NCBI GenBank assembly: GCA_051646925.1 | Contig: JBOFDK010000086.1 | Location: 1 to 64,000 of the forward strand | Direction: 5' to 3' | Length of the DNA: 64,000 bases | DNA from: JBOFDK01 sp051646925 | GTDB taxonomy: Bacteria; Bacillota; Clostridia; Lachnospirales; Cellulosilyticaceae | Shown here: positions 16,793 to 25,849 of the stretch, piece after piece | Layout of the letters: the number at the start of each line of letters is the position of its first letter | Numbering within the stretch: position 1 is the first letter of the stretch | Position numbers and translations under genes: made by a program | Notes under the pieces: model-generated | Database searches by the model: none | What the model was told of the DNA's origin: nothing | The model's input: the letters and a program-made list of their open reading frames with translations, nothing else

Positions 16793-18394
16793 ATGTCATT
16801 AGAAAATAAAGCTGCTTTAGAAAAACGCCGTACATTTGCGATTATTTCGCATCCGGATGCCGGAAAAACTACTTTAACTGAAAAATTCTTATTATACGGA
16901 GGAGCTATTCGTGAAGCTGGTTCTGTTAAATCAAGACGTTCTCAAAAACACGCTGTATCTGACTGGATGGAAATTGAAAAACAAAGAGGTATCTCTGTAA
17001 CGTCTAGTGTTCTTCAATTTAATTATGATGGTTACTGTATTAATATACTAGATACTCCAGGTCACCAAGATTTTAGTGAAGATACGTACCGTACTTTAGT
17101 CGCTGCTGATAGCGCTGTCATGGTTATTGACTCTGCTAAAGGTGTTGAAGCACAAACAAAAAAATTATTCAAAGTTTGTAAAATGCGCGGTATTCCAATT
17201 TTTACATTTATAAACAAAATGGATGCGCAAGGAATTGATCCTCTTGAACTTATTGAAGATATCGAAAATGCTCTAGGTATTCGTGCTTGTCCTATGGACT
17301 GGCCTATCGGTTGCGGAAAAGAGTTTAAAGGTGTTTATAATCGCCAAAAAAATCAAATTGAATTATTCCAAGATGGAAATCATGGTCAGTCAATTGCCAA
17401 AGCTATTCAGTGTGAATTAAGTGACCCTAAACTTAAAGAAATTTTAGGTGACCATTTATACGATAAACTTGTTGAAGACATTGAACTTCTTGATATGGCT
17501 GGTGATACTTTTAATTTAGAACAAATTTTAGCTGGTGAACTTACTCCTGTATTTTTTGGTAGTGCTATTACCAACTTCGGTGTAGAACCATTCCTTGAAT
17601 CTTTTCTAAAAATAAGTCAATCACCACAACCTCGCCAAAGTAATCTTGGTATGATTGATCCAACTGAAGATTATTTTTCAGGTTTTATTTTCAAAATTCA
17701 AGCAAATATGAACCCATCACATCGTGATCGTATTGCATTTTTACGTATTTGCTCTGGAAAATTTGAAAAAGGTATGATGGTTAATCATGTTCAAAAAAAT
17801 AAAAAAATCAAACTTGCACAACCTCAACAATTTTTAGCATCAGAACGTGCTTTTATTGATGAAGCTTACCCTGGTGATATTATCGGTCTACATGACCCAG
17901 GTATTTTTAATATTGGTGATACGCTTTGTAGCGCAAATAACAAACTTGCTTATGAAGGTATTCCTCAATTTTCACCAGAACACTTTATGCGTATATCAAC
18001 AGTTAATGCACTTAAACGTAAACAATTTTTAAAAGGTGTTTTACAATTAGCTGAAGAAGGCTCAATCCAAGTATTTAAACCACATTTTACTGGAAACGAA
18101 GAAGTTATCGTTGGTGTTGTTGGTGTACTTCAATTTGAAGTTCTTGAATATCGCTTAAACAATGAGTACGGTGTTGAACTTAAAAAACAAGGTTTACCTT
18201 ACCGCTTTATAAGATGGATTGAAATGGAAAACTTTGATCATTCTAACTTCAAACTTCCATCTGATGTTTTACTAGTTGAAACTGAAGACGGAGCACCTGT
18301 TGTTTTATGTCAATACGAATGGTCTATTAGAAAAATTGAAGAATATAATCCAAACTGTAAATTAACAGAAACACATATTAACACAAGAATATAA
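16793..18394 (+). CDS. prfC: Peptide chain release factor 3 (GTPase)
   Basis: GTPase that recycles class I release factors after translation termination. GTP-binding motifs HPDAGKTTLTE, DTPGHQDFSED and NKMDAQG are intact. The C-terminal half carries the RF3 domain (LQLAEEGSIQVFKPH, VVGVLQFEVLEYRLNNEYG). 533 residues, normal length. Single gene with its own promoter and terminator. Confidence 0.96.
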   Translation: MSLENKAALEKRRTFAIISHPDAGKTTLTEKFLLYGGAIREAGSVKSRRSQKHAVSDWMEIEKQRGISVTSSVLQFNYDGYCINILDTPGHQDFSEDTYRTLVAADSAVMVIDSAKGVEAQTKKLFKVCKMRGIPIFTFINKMDAQGIDPLELIEDIENALGIRACPMDWPIGCGKEFKGVYNRQKNQIELFQDGNHGQSIAKAIQCELSDPKLKEILGDHLYDKLVEDIELLDMAGDTFNLEQILAGELTPVFFGSAITNFGVEPFLESFLKISQSPQPRQSNLGMIDPTEDYFSGFIFKIQANMNPSHRDRIAFLRICSGKFEKGMMVNHVQKNKKIKLAQPQQFLASERAFIDEAYPGDIIGLHDPGIFNIGDTLCSANNKLAYEGIPQFSPEHFMRISTVNALKRKQFLKGVLQLAEEGSIQVFKPHFTGNEEVIVGVVGVLQFEVLEYRLNNEYGVELKKQGLPYRFIRWIEMENFDHSNFKLPSDVLLVETEDGAPVVLCQYEWSIRKIEEYNPNCKLTETHINTRI

Positions 18395-18439
18395 CAATGT
18401 AGCTATACCAAAAAAATGATATTGTTAATATACAAAAAA

Positions 18440-18467
18440 CACCTAGTAATTAAACTTACTAGGTGGT
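18440..18467 (+). terminator. Terminator after prfC
   Basis: Hairpin ACCTAGTAA ... TTACTAGGT with a short T run. It lies 45 bp after the prfC stop codon. Confidence 0.8.
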
Positions 18468-18512
18468 TTTATATTTAACTTATATTCTATTCATCTATTT
18501 TATTCGTCTATT

Positions 18513-19361
18513 TTATTCGTCTATTCTATTCGGATTAGTTTCATAATCTTCTGTGAAAAAATGCCTAGAAGTATCATCTCTATATCCAATTACGGTACTT
18601 AAATTAACGTTATGCATACTTCTAAAAATATTCATATCTATATGCGGATTTATTTTTCTAAAGCTTGCAATAAGCATTTTCATCTCTTGACGTTTTGACT
18701 TGCCATGATTTTCTTCTCTATCACAATCTTCTGTAAAACGGCATGCACATTGTAAAAATGTTAAACTATTATATTTACACCATGCAATAATATCTGCTTC
18801 TTTTACCATATATAACGGTCTAATAAGTTCCATTCCTTCAAAATTCAAACTATGCAATTTAGGCATCATAGTTTTAACTTCACCACTATAAAGCATACTC
18901 ATCAACGTAGTTTCTATAGCATCATCAAAATGATGACCTAATGCAATTTTGTTACATCCTAACTCTTGAGCATGTTTATACAAATACCCTCGTCTCATTT
19001 TCGCACATAAATAACATGGAGATTTATCTACTGTCGCAACAATATCAAATATTTGTGTATCAAAAATTTGAATTGGTATATTAAGTTTTTTAGCATTATC
19101 TACTATCATTTGACGATTAGTTTCATGGTAACCTGGGTCCATAACTATAAATACTAGTTCAAAATCAAATTTGCCATGTCTTTGCAATTCTTGCATACAT
19201 TTTGCAAGTAACATTGAGTCTTTTCCACCTGAAATACATATAGCTATTTTATCTCCTGGTGCAATCAATTCATATTCATTAATTCCTTTTACAAATGGTT
19301 TCCATATTTCTTTTCTATATTTTTTTATAATACTACGTTCTATCTCTTTATAAGTGTCCAT
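18513..19361 (-). CDS. TtcA-like PP-loop ATPase, tRNA thiolation
   Basis: Adenylates a tRNA cytidine or related base for 2-thiolation. PP-loop motif SGGKDS at residues 44-49, CYLCAKMRRG (a C-x2-C pair that can hold an iron-sulfur cluster), GHHFDDAIETTLM and QCACRFTED. The start at 19361 has GGGAGA upstream; the longer frame to 19421 has none. 282 residues. After its stop codon (18513-18515) the text repeats AATAGACGAATAAA-like units (18487-18530), a repeat of the codons for the C-terminus. Confidence 0.88.
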   Translation of the reverse strand: MDTYKEIERSIIKKYRKEIWKPFVKGINEYELIAPGDKIAICISGGKDSMLLAKCMQELQRHGKFDFELVFIVMDPGYHETNRQMIVDNAKKLNIPIQIFDTQIFDIVATVDKSPCYLCAKMRRGYLYKHAQELGCNKIALGHHFDDAIETTLMSMLYSGEVKTMMPKLHSLNFEGMELIRPLYMVKEADIIAWCKYNSLTFLQCACRFTEDCDREENHGKSKRQEMKMLIASFRKINPHIDMNIFRSMHNVNLSTVIGYRDDTSRHFFTEDYETNPNRIDE

Positions 19362-19571
19362 ATATTTCTCCCTAGCTTTTATCTTTGTAAATAAATTATC
19401 ACGTCGTACTAAACCTGTCAATGGACATACTATTTATTGACAACAATTGGATTTTCGCAATCCTTTTCACTGAATTTATTAATAATTTTAGAGAATTCTT
19501 TAGAACTTTGGGAAATTATGATACAATATTTAATATCTATTTATATATATATCAGAATCAAGGAGATTTGC

Positions 19572-20678
19572 ATGGAAACGACATATTTAACAAGTAATTT
19601 TAAAAATATTGTTATAAATAATACTCCGCTAATAGATGTTCGTGCACCAATAGAGTTTCAGCATGGGGCATTTAAAACAAGCATTAATTTGCCAATTATG
19701 AATAATGAAGAACGCCATTTGGTTGGGACATGCTATAAGCAATTTGGTAATGACGAAGCAACAAAACTTGGTTTTAAACTTGTATCTGGACAAACTCGTG
19801 ACACACGTATTAAATCATGGATTGATGCATTAAACACAACTCCTAATGCTTATATTTACTGTCACCGCGGGGGTTCTCGTTCTCAAATATCTCAAAATTG
19901 GATTGAAAACAGTTTAGGTATGCCAATAAAAAGACTTGATGGCGGATATAAAGCATTTCGAAGTTATTTAATAGAAAATGGCTTAACCCCTTCTCCTTCT
20001 ATGAGTAAACCGATTCTTTTAGGTGGATATACTGGTTCTGGAAAAACTCTTCTATTAAAAAAATTAACGAATTTTGTAGATCTTGAGCATATTGCAAATC
20101 ACCGAGGTTCTTCTTTTGGTCATCATACCACACCTCAACCTAGTCAAATTTCATTTGAAAATAATTTGGCATATGCTATTATTCAGCACCAAGAGACATC
20201 TTCTCCTTTTATGATTATCGAAGATGAGGGGCGTCATATTGGTAATAACTATATTCCAAAAGAACTTTTTTATTATTTTAATGCTGGAAGTCTGGTAGTT
20301 CTTCACGCTCCTATAGAAGAACGTATATCCATTACACATGAAGAATATGTAGTTGCTTCACAAAAAGAATATATTGATAGCGTTCAAAACTTTGATACAG
20401 GTATGGATTTGTGGCTATCATATATTAAGTCTAGCATACGTCGCCTAGAAAAACGCTTAGGTAACGAAAGACTAAATACTTTATTAACACTAGTAGACGA
20501 TGCATATAAAGCACAACTTTTATCAGGTGATAATTCAGCCCATAGAGCATGGATTGAACACTTTTTAGTAGATTACTACGACCCAATGTATGCATATCAA
20601 CTAAAAACAACTACAAAAAATATTATTTTTGAAGGCAATAAAGATGATGTTTATAATTTTCTTCTTACAAAACAATAA
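19572..20678 (+). CDS. mnmH: tRNA 2-selenouridine synthase
   Basis: Replaces sulfur of 2-thiouridine in tRNA by selenium via selenophosphate. The N-terminal rhodanese domain has DVRAPIEFQHGAF, with the catalytic cysteine in YCHRGGSRSQ. A P-loop domain follows (LLGGYTGSGKTLLLKKL, then IEDEGRHIG). I chose the ATG at 19572 because AAGGAGA precedes it by about 6 nt. 368 residues, normal length. Its presence implies selD elsewhere. Confidence 0.9.
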   Translation: METTYLTSNFKNIVINNTPLIDVRAPIEFQHGAFKTSINLPIMNNEERHLVGTCYKQFGNDEATKLGFKLVSGQTRDTRIKSWIDALNTTPNAYIYCHRGGSRSQISQNWIENSLGMPIKRLDGGYKAFRSYLIENGLTPSPSMSKPILLGGYTGSGKTLLLKKLTNFVDLEHIANHRGSSFGHHTTPQPSQISFENNLAYAIIQHQETSSPFMIIEDEGRHIGNNYIPKELFYYFNAGSLVVLHAPIEERISITHEEYVVASQKEYIDSVQNFDTGMDLWLSYIKSSIRRLEKRLGNERLNTLLTLVDDAYKAQLLSGDNSAHRAWIEHFLVDYYDPMYAYQLKTTTKNIIFEGNKDDVYNFLLTKQ

Positions 20679-20699
20679 AAACGCCTAATGGCGTTTTTA
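20677..20699 (+). terminator. Terminator after mnmH
   Basis: Short GC-rich hairpin AAAAACGCC-TAAT-GGCGTTTTT at the end of the mnmH gene. Confidence 0.75.
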
Positions 20700-20743
20700 T
20701 TGTTTTATTTTGTAGTTGTTGTTCTTTACTACTTATTTATATA

Positions 20744-21013
20744 TTATTGTTCTTTTTCTTCATCAAAATTTACTGTTATTATATTTTCTGGTGTATGAAT
20801 ATGAACGTATGATAAGTTAAATTCGTCTTCTAAAACATCAATTTTATATTCAAAAAATACATCATCTTCTTTTTTAGACATAAATAAATATGAACCTATT
20901 TCTTTATTTTCAATTTCATCACAAATTTCATCATAAATATCTTCACCTATAACGTTACCTTTATAACCCGCTTGCTTAATTTTATCTTCAATAAAACGAT
21001 ATAATTCTTCCAT
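20744..21013 (-). CDS. Small acidic protein of unknown function
   Basis: 89 residues, acidic, without a membrane segment. A helical N-terminal half (MEELYRFIEDKIKQAGYKG) is followed by beta-like strands (DVFFEYKIDVLEDEFNLSYVHIHT). It has a GGAGGTG-like ribosome site. No recognised family; it looks cytosolic. Divergent from pstS. Confidence 0.65.
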   Translation of the reverse strand: MEELYRFIEDKIKQAGYKGNVIGEDIYDEICDEIENKEIGSYLFMSKKEDDVFFEYKIDVLEDEFNLSYVHIHTPENIITVNFDEEKEQ

Positions 21014-21169
21014 CTTACACCTCCACTGTTTGTTACACCTAGTTTAGCCTTGAAATGTTTATGTGTCAATTTGAAATTTTAATTACATTAAATTAAAAAC
21101 ATTGGACAAAATTCGCAATAAGTGCTAAACTTTTGAAGATATTACTCAAAACAAAGGGAGATTAGTCAA

Positions 21170-22063
21170 ATGAAACGTTTACTAGCAACATTTATTATTT
21201 TAACAACCTTAGCATTTTCAATAGTAGGTTGTAGTTCTAAAATAGATTCGGCCTCTGATGTTCCAACAACTATTACATTTAATGGTTCATCAACACTTGC
21301 GCCAGTTATTTCAAAAATTGGACAAAATTTCATGGAGCAATATAGTTCTTGGCAAGCTGTAAATCCAGATTTTCCAGATAGTAAAATTAATATTGATGTT
21401 ACATCTGGTGGTTCTGGTCAAGGTGTCAAAGCTGTAATGGAAAACACTAGTAATTTTGGTATGGTAGCTCGTAATATTAAAGACGATGAATTATCTGAAA
21501 TGCCTACTATGCAACAATTTCAATTAGGAATTGATGCCTTAACTATTTCAGTTCATCCTGAAAGTCCACTTCTTAGCCTAACAAATAATGTTACTCAGGA
21601 ACAATTAATAGCTTTATTTTCTGGTGAATATATTTTATGGAGTGATTTAGACCCTTCACTTCCATCTGAAGAAATTATAGTTGTAACACGTGATATTGGT
21701 GGTGGCGCGCACGAAGTATTCCAATCAAAAATCATGGGTGATATAGATGTTCGTGCTGATGCAATTCAAGCACCTTCAATGGGTGCACTTGTTCAAAAAC
21801 TTTCAGATAATCGCTTTGCTATAGGATACGCTTCTTTTGGTGTTGTAAACCAAAACATAGATAAAGTTGTACCTCTTCTTATAAATGATATTGAGCCAAC
21901 AGAAGAAAATATTAAAAATGGTACTTACATTATTCAGCGTCCTCTTATAGTTATTTCAGATGACTCTCTTTCTTCAACTGAAGAAGCTTTTATTCAATAT
22001 ATGCAAAGTAGTGATGGACTTGCAGTTGTAGAAGCTCTTGGTTTTATTCCAGTTCAACCTTAA
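21170..22063 (+). CDS. pstS: Phosphate-binding lipoprotein
   Basis: Binds phosphate outside the membrane and delivers it to PstCA. Lipobox SIVGCSSK makes it a lipoprotein. Phosphate-site sequences FNGSSTLAP, TSGGSGQGVKAVMENTSNFGMVAR and TRDIGGGAHEVF are intact. 297 residues, normal length. First gene of the split pst operon, with a hairpin after it. Confidence 0.95.
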   Translation: MKRLLATFIILTTLAFSIVGCSSKIDSASDVPTTITFNGSSTLAPVISKIGQNFMEQYSSWQAVNPDFPDSKINIDVTSGGSGQGVKAVMENTSNFGMVARNIKDDELSEMPTMQQFQLGIDALTISVHPESPLLSLTNNVTQEQLIALFSGEYILWSDLDPSLPSEEIIVVTRDIGGGAHEVFQSKIMGDIDVRADAIQAPSMGALVQKLSDNRFAIGYASFGVVNQNIDKVVPLLINDIEPTEENIKNGTYIIQRPLIVISDDSLSSTEEAFIQYMQSSDGLAVVEALGFIPVQP

Positions 22064-22066
22064 TCC

Positions 22067-22092
22067 TAGCTACTCACTTTTGTGAGTAGCTT
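22067..22092 (+). terminator. Hairpin between pstS and pstC
   Basis: Perfect hairpin GCTACTCAC-TTTT-GTGAGTAGC with a weak T run. It could attenuate or process the transcript so that the binding protein is made in excess over the permeases. Confidence 0.6.
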
Positions 22093-22115
22093 TCATTTTA
22101 TGTAAAGGAGAAATT

Positions 22116-22976
22116 ATGAAACGCCGCATATCAACTATCTTTTCTGATACGTCTATAAAATATTTAGCATATATATCTTTTATTTTAATTATATTTGTAT
22201 TTTTCTTTTTAATAAAAGAAAGTATTCCTTTTTTAATGCAATATAATATTATAGATTTTTTATTTGGAACTGAGTGGCGACCACTATCTTCTACACCTAC
22301 TTTTGGTGTTTTTTATATTTTATTAGGCACACTTTCTTTATCTATTTTATCAGTTTTTATAGCAATACCTATCGGCATCGGCTGTAGCTTATGCTTTTCA
22401 TTTTGTATGCCAAAAACTATATCTCGTTTTTTTCTTTCTATTATAGATATGATATCTGGTATTCCTTCAGTTATTTTTGGTTTTGTAGGACTTATCCTTC
22501 TTGTTAAAACACTAGAAACTAATCCAAATATATCATCTGGTGAAAGTATTTTTACTGGAAGTTTGCTTCTAAGTTTTATGCTCTTACCTTATATCGTTAC
22601 TACTTATGTAGATACTTGTGAAAAAATCAAACATACTTATTTATCTTCTTCATCTAATTTAGGTATTGATAAATGGTATTTTATTTGGCATCTTCTTTTA
22701 CCTGCTACACCTTTTAGCATAGTTCAAATTGCCCTTCTATCTTTTGGACGTGCAATAGGCGAAACTATGGCCGTTATGATGGTTATTGGTAATTCTCCAA
22801 TACTCCCAAAATTATTTGGTCGCGCTGAAACTATTCCATCTCTTATTGCTTTAGAAATTGGTAGTGCTGGTTATAAAAGTTTACACTACTACGCTCTATA
22901 TGCTGCTGCACTTGTACTTGTACTATTGCTATTACTCATACATAAAATTGCAAACAAACTTTTTGAATTTAAATAG
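22116..22976 (+). CDS. pstC: Phosphate ABC transporter permease
   Basis: Membrane subunit, six hydrophobic segments, with the EAA-type loop GRAIGETMAVMMVIGNSP. 286 residues, intact. It pairs with PstA downstream. The end of this gene (from about NSPILPK to the stop) has a decayed duplicate at 24056-24225, showing that the operon was split here. Confidence 0.93.
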   Translation: MKRRISTIFSDTSIKYLAYISFILIIFVFFFLIKESIPFLMQYNIIDFLFGTEWRPLSSTPTFGVFYILLGTLSLSILSVFIAIPIGIGCSLCFSFCMPKTISRFFLSIIDMISGIPSVIFGFVGLILLVKTLETNPNISSGESIFTGSLLLSFMLLPYIVTTYVDTCEKIKHTYLSSSSNLGIDKWYFIWHLLLPATPFSIVQIALLSFGRAIGETMAVMMVIGNSPILPKLFGRAETIPSLIALEIGSAGYKSLHYYALYAAALVLVLLLLLIHKIANKLFEFK

Positions 22977-23340
22977 TTTGTTTAACAACTGTTGCAGTAA
23001 CTTCTAAAACTCTCGTTAAAAATGAATATTCTTCTTTTAATGCATCATAATTACTACCCTCTGTAATAAATTTTGCTGTACCTTCAATAACAAAACCTGT
23101 TCCCATACCTATTTTACCTTCTACATCTGGACTACCTATTGTTAAAATTATTTTATTATTTTTATTAATATTATTTTCTGTTCTTATTAACCACGCTGCC
23201 GGAATCAATATTTTATTGTCTTCCACTATTCTTAAATAACTATTCCAAGTGTTTGAAACATGTGCATTATTTTCCGCCCATGTCGTAATAGATACAACCC
23301 CATTATGATTTAATACTTCTTTAAACGTTTCATTAAACAT
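22969..23340 (-). CDS. Pyridoxamine 5'-phosphate oxidase-like FMN-binding protein
   Basis: About 123 residues of the split-barrel FMN-binding (PPOX-like) family: VVSITTWAENNAHVSNTWNSYLRI, then ILIPAAWLIRTENNINKNNKIILTIGSP and GMGTGFVIEGTAKFI. It may bind FMN or F420-like cofactors; the reaction is unknown. I chose the ATG at 23338-23340 because AAAGGAG lies 9 nt upstream. It overlaps the pstC stop by 8 bases and points against the pst operon. A near-perfect palindrome in its promoter is a likely Rrf2 operator. Confidence 0.8.
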   Translation of the reverse strand: MFNETFKEVLNHNGVVSITTWAENNAHVSNTWNSYLRIVEDNKILIPAAWLIRTENNINKNNKIILTIGSPDVEGKIGMGTGFVIEGTAKFITEGSNYDALKEEYSFLTRVLEVTATVVKQTI

Positions 23341-23359
23341 TGTCATTTTCTCCTTTTCA

Positions 23360-23384
23360 ATTACAGATAACTGTTGTCTGTAAT
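23360..23384 (-). promoter_or_regulatory. Palindromic operator in the promoter of the PPOX-like gene
   Basis: 25-bp palindrome: arms ATTACAGATAAC and GTTGTCTGTAAT, central T, one mismatch. It lies just downstream of a minus-strand promoter TTGACA (23410-23415), 17-nt spacer, TAAAGT (23387-23392), and upstream of the ribosome site. A probable operator for the divergent Rrf2 regulator (inference). Confidence 0.65.
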
Positions 23385-23499
23385 ATACTTTACTTGAAGA
23401 GTAGTATTTTGTCAACATCATTATTTACACCGTATTGTTGAAACCATTTTCTGTTCATGATATTATAGATATCAAATAACTATGATAGGATTGATTAAT

Positions 23500-23994
23500 A
23501 TGCAAATGAGTATAGGGGTAGAATATGCACTACATTCTTTGTTCTATATGATAGGTACCCCAAAGGGTTCTACTATCGGAATCAAAGAACTTGCCCAGTT
23601 AAATAATTTATCTGAAACTTACCTTTCTAAAATTTTTACAAAGCTTAGAAAAGCTGGTATCGTACGATCTGTTCAAGGTGTAAAAGGTGGCTATGAACTT
23701 GCCCAAGATACTATAAATATTAGTTTTTGGGATGTTGTTGAAGCTATTGAAGGCTCTTCTTATTTATTTCAATGTGCTGAAATTAGGCAAAATAATATTT
23801 TAGTAGATTCTAAAGAACCTGCACCTACTTGCCCTTGCTTAATTAAGATTGTTATGACTAATGCCGAAAATGAAATGCGAAAATATTTAAAAGAAAAAAC
23901 TTTAGCTTGGTTATATGACGAAATGTCTACTCGTTTTTCAGACGATAAAAAATCTGCCATATCAAATTGGCAAAATAAAGTAACAAATAATTAA
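23500..23994 (+). CDS. Rrf2-family transcriptional regulator
   Basis: 165 residues. The winged helix-turn-helix (residues 5-70) includes LSETYLSKIFTKLRKAGIVRSVQGVKGGYELA. Three cysteines, C92, C111 and C113, are in the order of the Rrf2 iron-sulfur triad (IscR/NsrR/RirA type), so the protein may sense iron-sulfur state, NO or redox (family knowledge; the ligand is unknown). It is divergent from the PPOX-like gene and probably controls it through the palindrome at 23360. The start at 23500 is favoured over 23482 by AGGATTG spacing. Confidence 0.88.
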   Translation: MQMSIGVEYALHSLFYMIGTPKGSTIGIKELAQLNNLSETYLSKIFTKLRKAGIVRSVQGVKGGYELAQDTINISFWDVVEAIEGSSYLFQCAEIRQNNILVDSKEPAPTCPCLIKIVMTNAENEMRKYLKEKTLAWLYDEMSTRFSDDKKSAISNWQNKVTNN

Positions 23995-24002
23995 TGTTTA
24001 TT

Positions 24003-24053
24003 TCAGGTGAATACTTATATCTTTAGTTTTTTAAATATATAAATATTCACCTA
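24003..24053. repeat. Inverted repeat at the boundary of the pst insert
   Basis: Arms AGGTGAATACTT (about 24005-24016) and AAATATTCACCT (about 24041-24052), with an AT-rich loop. It lies just after the Rrf2 gene and immediately before the pstC fragment. It could be a terminator or a trace of the insertion event. Confidence 0.55.
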
Positions 24054-24055
24054 GA

Positions 24056-24225
24056 AATTTTCCAATATTTCCATTACCGCCTGGCAAAGTTAAAACCATT
24101 TCATATCAAAACGTTTTTAAAATTTATACTTATTTTTATAAAAATTTACGTTACTATATTCTGTATATAGCCACACTTGTACTATTATTATTACTTATAC
24201 ATATCAGTAAACTAAACTTACTTTA
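24056..24225 (+). pseudogene. Decayed duplicate of the 3' end of pstC
   Basis: Reading from 24056 gives NFPIFPLPPGKVKTISYQ ... FYKNLRYYILYIATLVLLLLLIH, which aligns with the PstC C-terminus NSPILPKLFGRAETIPSL ... GYKSLHYYALYAAALVLVLLLLLIH with one two-codon gap. It has no start codon or ribosome site. It sits directly upstream of pstA, where the original pstC end should be. This marks an insertion of the PPOX/Rrf2 pair, possibly by a duplication. Confidence 0.8.
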
Positions 24226-24275
24226 TTGTCTTTGGTAGACCAAACTTACTGTATTATCTTTGAAGGAGAATTAAA

Positions 24276-25100
24276 ATGAAAAGTAAAATTTTTCTTAAAT
24301 GCTGGATATACACAAGTTGCGCAATTACGCTTTTTTTAACATTTGGTTTGTTTGCATATATTTTTAGCAAAGGCTTAAATGTTATAAATTTTAATTTTTT
24401 ATTTCAATCACCTGACGGTTTACCATTAGGTACTGAAGGTGGTATTTTCCCAGCAATTGTCGGTTCTTTACTTCTTGGAAGTATTTCGACGCTATGTGCT
24501 AGTTTATTTGCTCTTTGTTCTTCAATTTATGTTGTTTTTTATGCTCATAACACACCATTTGCCAAACTTATATCTCAATCACTACATATACTACTTGGCA
24601 TTCCATCTGTAGTTATAGGATTATTTGGTTATAGTTTTTTTGTTATGACATTAAAACTACCTCGAAGCTTAATCGTTGCTTCATTTACTTTAAGCTTTAT
24701 GATTTTACCATTTATGACATTACGCTTTATTAAAATTTTTTCTGAATTTCCATACGAATATTTTTCAACCTCTACAAATTTAGGCGTTTCAAAACACTAC
24801 ACTATACTGCATATCGTTATTCCAAATCTTGTTGGCGAATTATTTACTACTCTAGGAATTGCTATGAGTTTTTCAATGGGTGCAACAGCTCCAATAATGT
24901 ATACTGGTGCTGTGATTTTTACAAATGTGCCTACAAAGCTAACTGATAGCGTTATGGCGTTACCATACCACTTATACGTATTAGCCAACGAAGGTATTTC
25001 TTTAGATATGGCTTTTGGTACAGCCTGTGTTCTTATGAGTATTGTTTTGTTTATTCATATAATTTGTCATACTACCGCTTATACGAAAGGAAAAAAATAA
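24276..25100 (+). CDS. pstA: Phosphate ABC transporter permease
   Basis: 274 residues, six membrane segments. The conserved loop of this class appears as LGIAMSFSMGATAPIMYTGA. A good GAAGGAGAA site precedes the ATG. Its stop codon overlaps the start of pstB by one base (TAATG at 25098-25102). It is separated from pstC by the PPOX/Rrf2 insertion and a pstC fragment. Confidence 0.92.
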   Translation: MKSKIFLKCWIYTSCAITLFLTFGLFAYIFSKGLNVINFNFLFQSPDGLPLGTEGGIFPAIVGSLLLGSISTLCASLFALCSSIYVVFYAHNTPFAKLISQSLHILLGIPSVVIGLFGYSFFVMTLKLPRSLIVASFTLSFMILPFMTLRFIKIFSEFPYEYFSTSTNLGVSKHYTILHIVIPNLVGELFTTLGIAMSFSMGATAPIMYTGAVIFTNVPTKLTDSVMALPYHLYVLANEGISLDMAFGTACVLMSIVLFIHIICHTTAYTKGKK

Positions 25101-25849
25101 TGACCACATCACCGCTTATTATAAAAAATTTATTTGCACATTATAATAATACTTGTATTTTGAATGATATTTCATTTAATTTTCCTGCAAATTGTATTAC
25201 TGCAATTATAGGTCCATCCGGGTGTGGTAAATCTACTTTACTAAAATGCCTTAATCACTCTATTTTAAATGATGGTGGTACAATTCATGGCGAACTTTTA
25301 CTTGATAATAATTCTTTTGACAATTTTTCCCAGGAAATGATTCGTACACGTATTAGCCTCGTTTCACAACACCCTGTTGTATTTCCTTTTTCTATTTATA
25401 AAAATCTTACGTATCCAATGCAATATCATCTAGTACCAAAAAAAGAATGGCCACATAAAATTAATACTTCTCTAACACAAGCCGGTCTTTTCGATGAAGT
25501 TTGTAATAATTTAAAAAAATCAGCAACGCATTTGTCTGGCGGACAACAACAAAGATTATGCCTAGCACGTTCTCTTATTATGAATCCGCAAGTTCTTCTT
25601 CTTGATGAACCATGTTCTGCTCTCGATATAAAAAATACTCGTACAATTGAATCAACTTTACTATCTCTCAAATCAACTTATACTATTGTTATCGTTACGC
25701 ATCACTTAGCACAAGCAAAACGTATAGCTGACTATGTTGTATATATGGAACATGGCAAAATAGTTGAATGGGGCACAAATGAACAAATATTTTCAAATCC
25801 GTCAAATCAGAAAACTAAAGATTATATTTCATATATGAGTTCAGATTAA
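25100..25849 (+). CDS. pstB: Phosphate ABC transporter ATP-binding protein
   Basis: 249 residues. Walker A GPSGCGKSTLLK, signature LSGGQQQRLCLA, Walker B VLLLDEPCSALD and the H-loop VTHHLAQA are intact. The start at 25100, preceded by AAAGGA, fits better than the longer frame from 25064. No phoU follows; the next gene is convergent. Confidence 0.94.
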   Translation: MTTSPLIIKNLFAHYNNTCILNDISFNFPANCITAIIGPSGCGKSTLLKCLNHSILNDGGTIHGELLLDNNSFDNFSQEMIRTRISLVSQHPVVFPFSIYKNLTYPMQYHLVPKKEWPHKINTSLTQAGLFDEVCNNLKKSATHLSGGQQQRLCLARSLIMNPQVLLLDEPCSALDIKNTRTIESTLLSLKSTYTIVIVTHHLAQAKRIADYVVYMEHGKIVEWGTNEQIFSNPSNQKTKDYISYMSSD

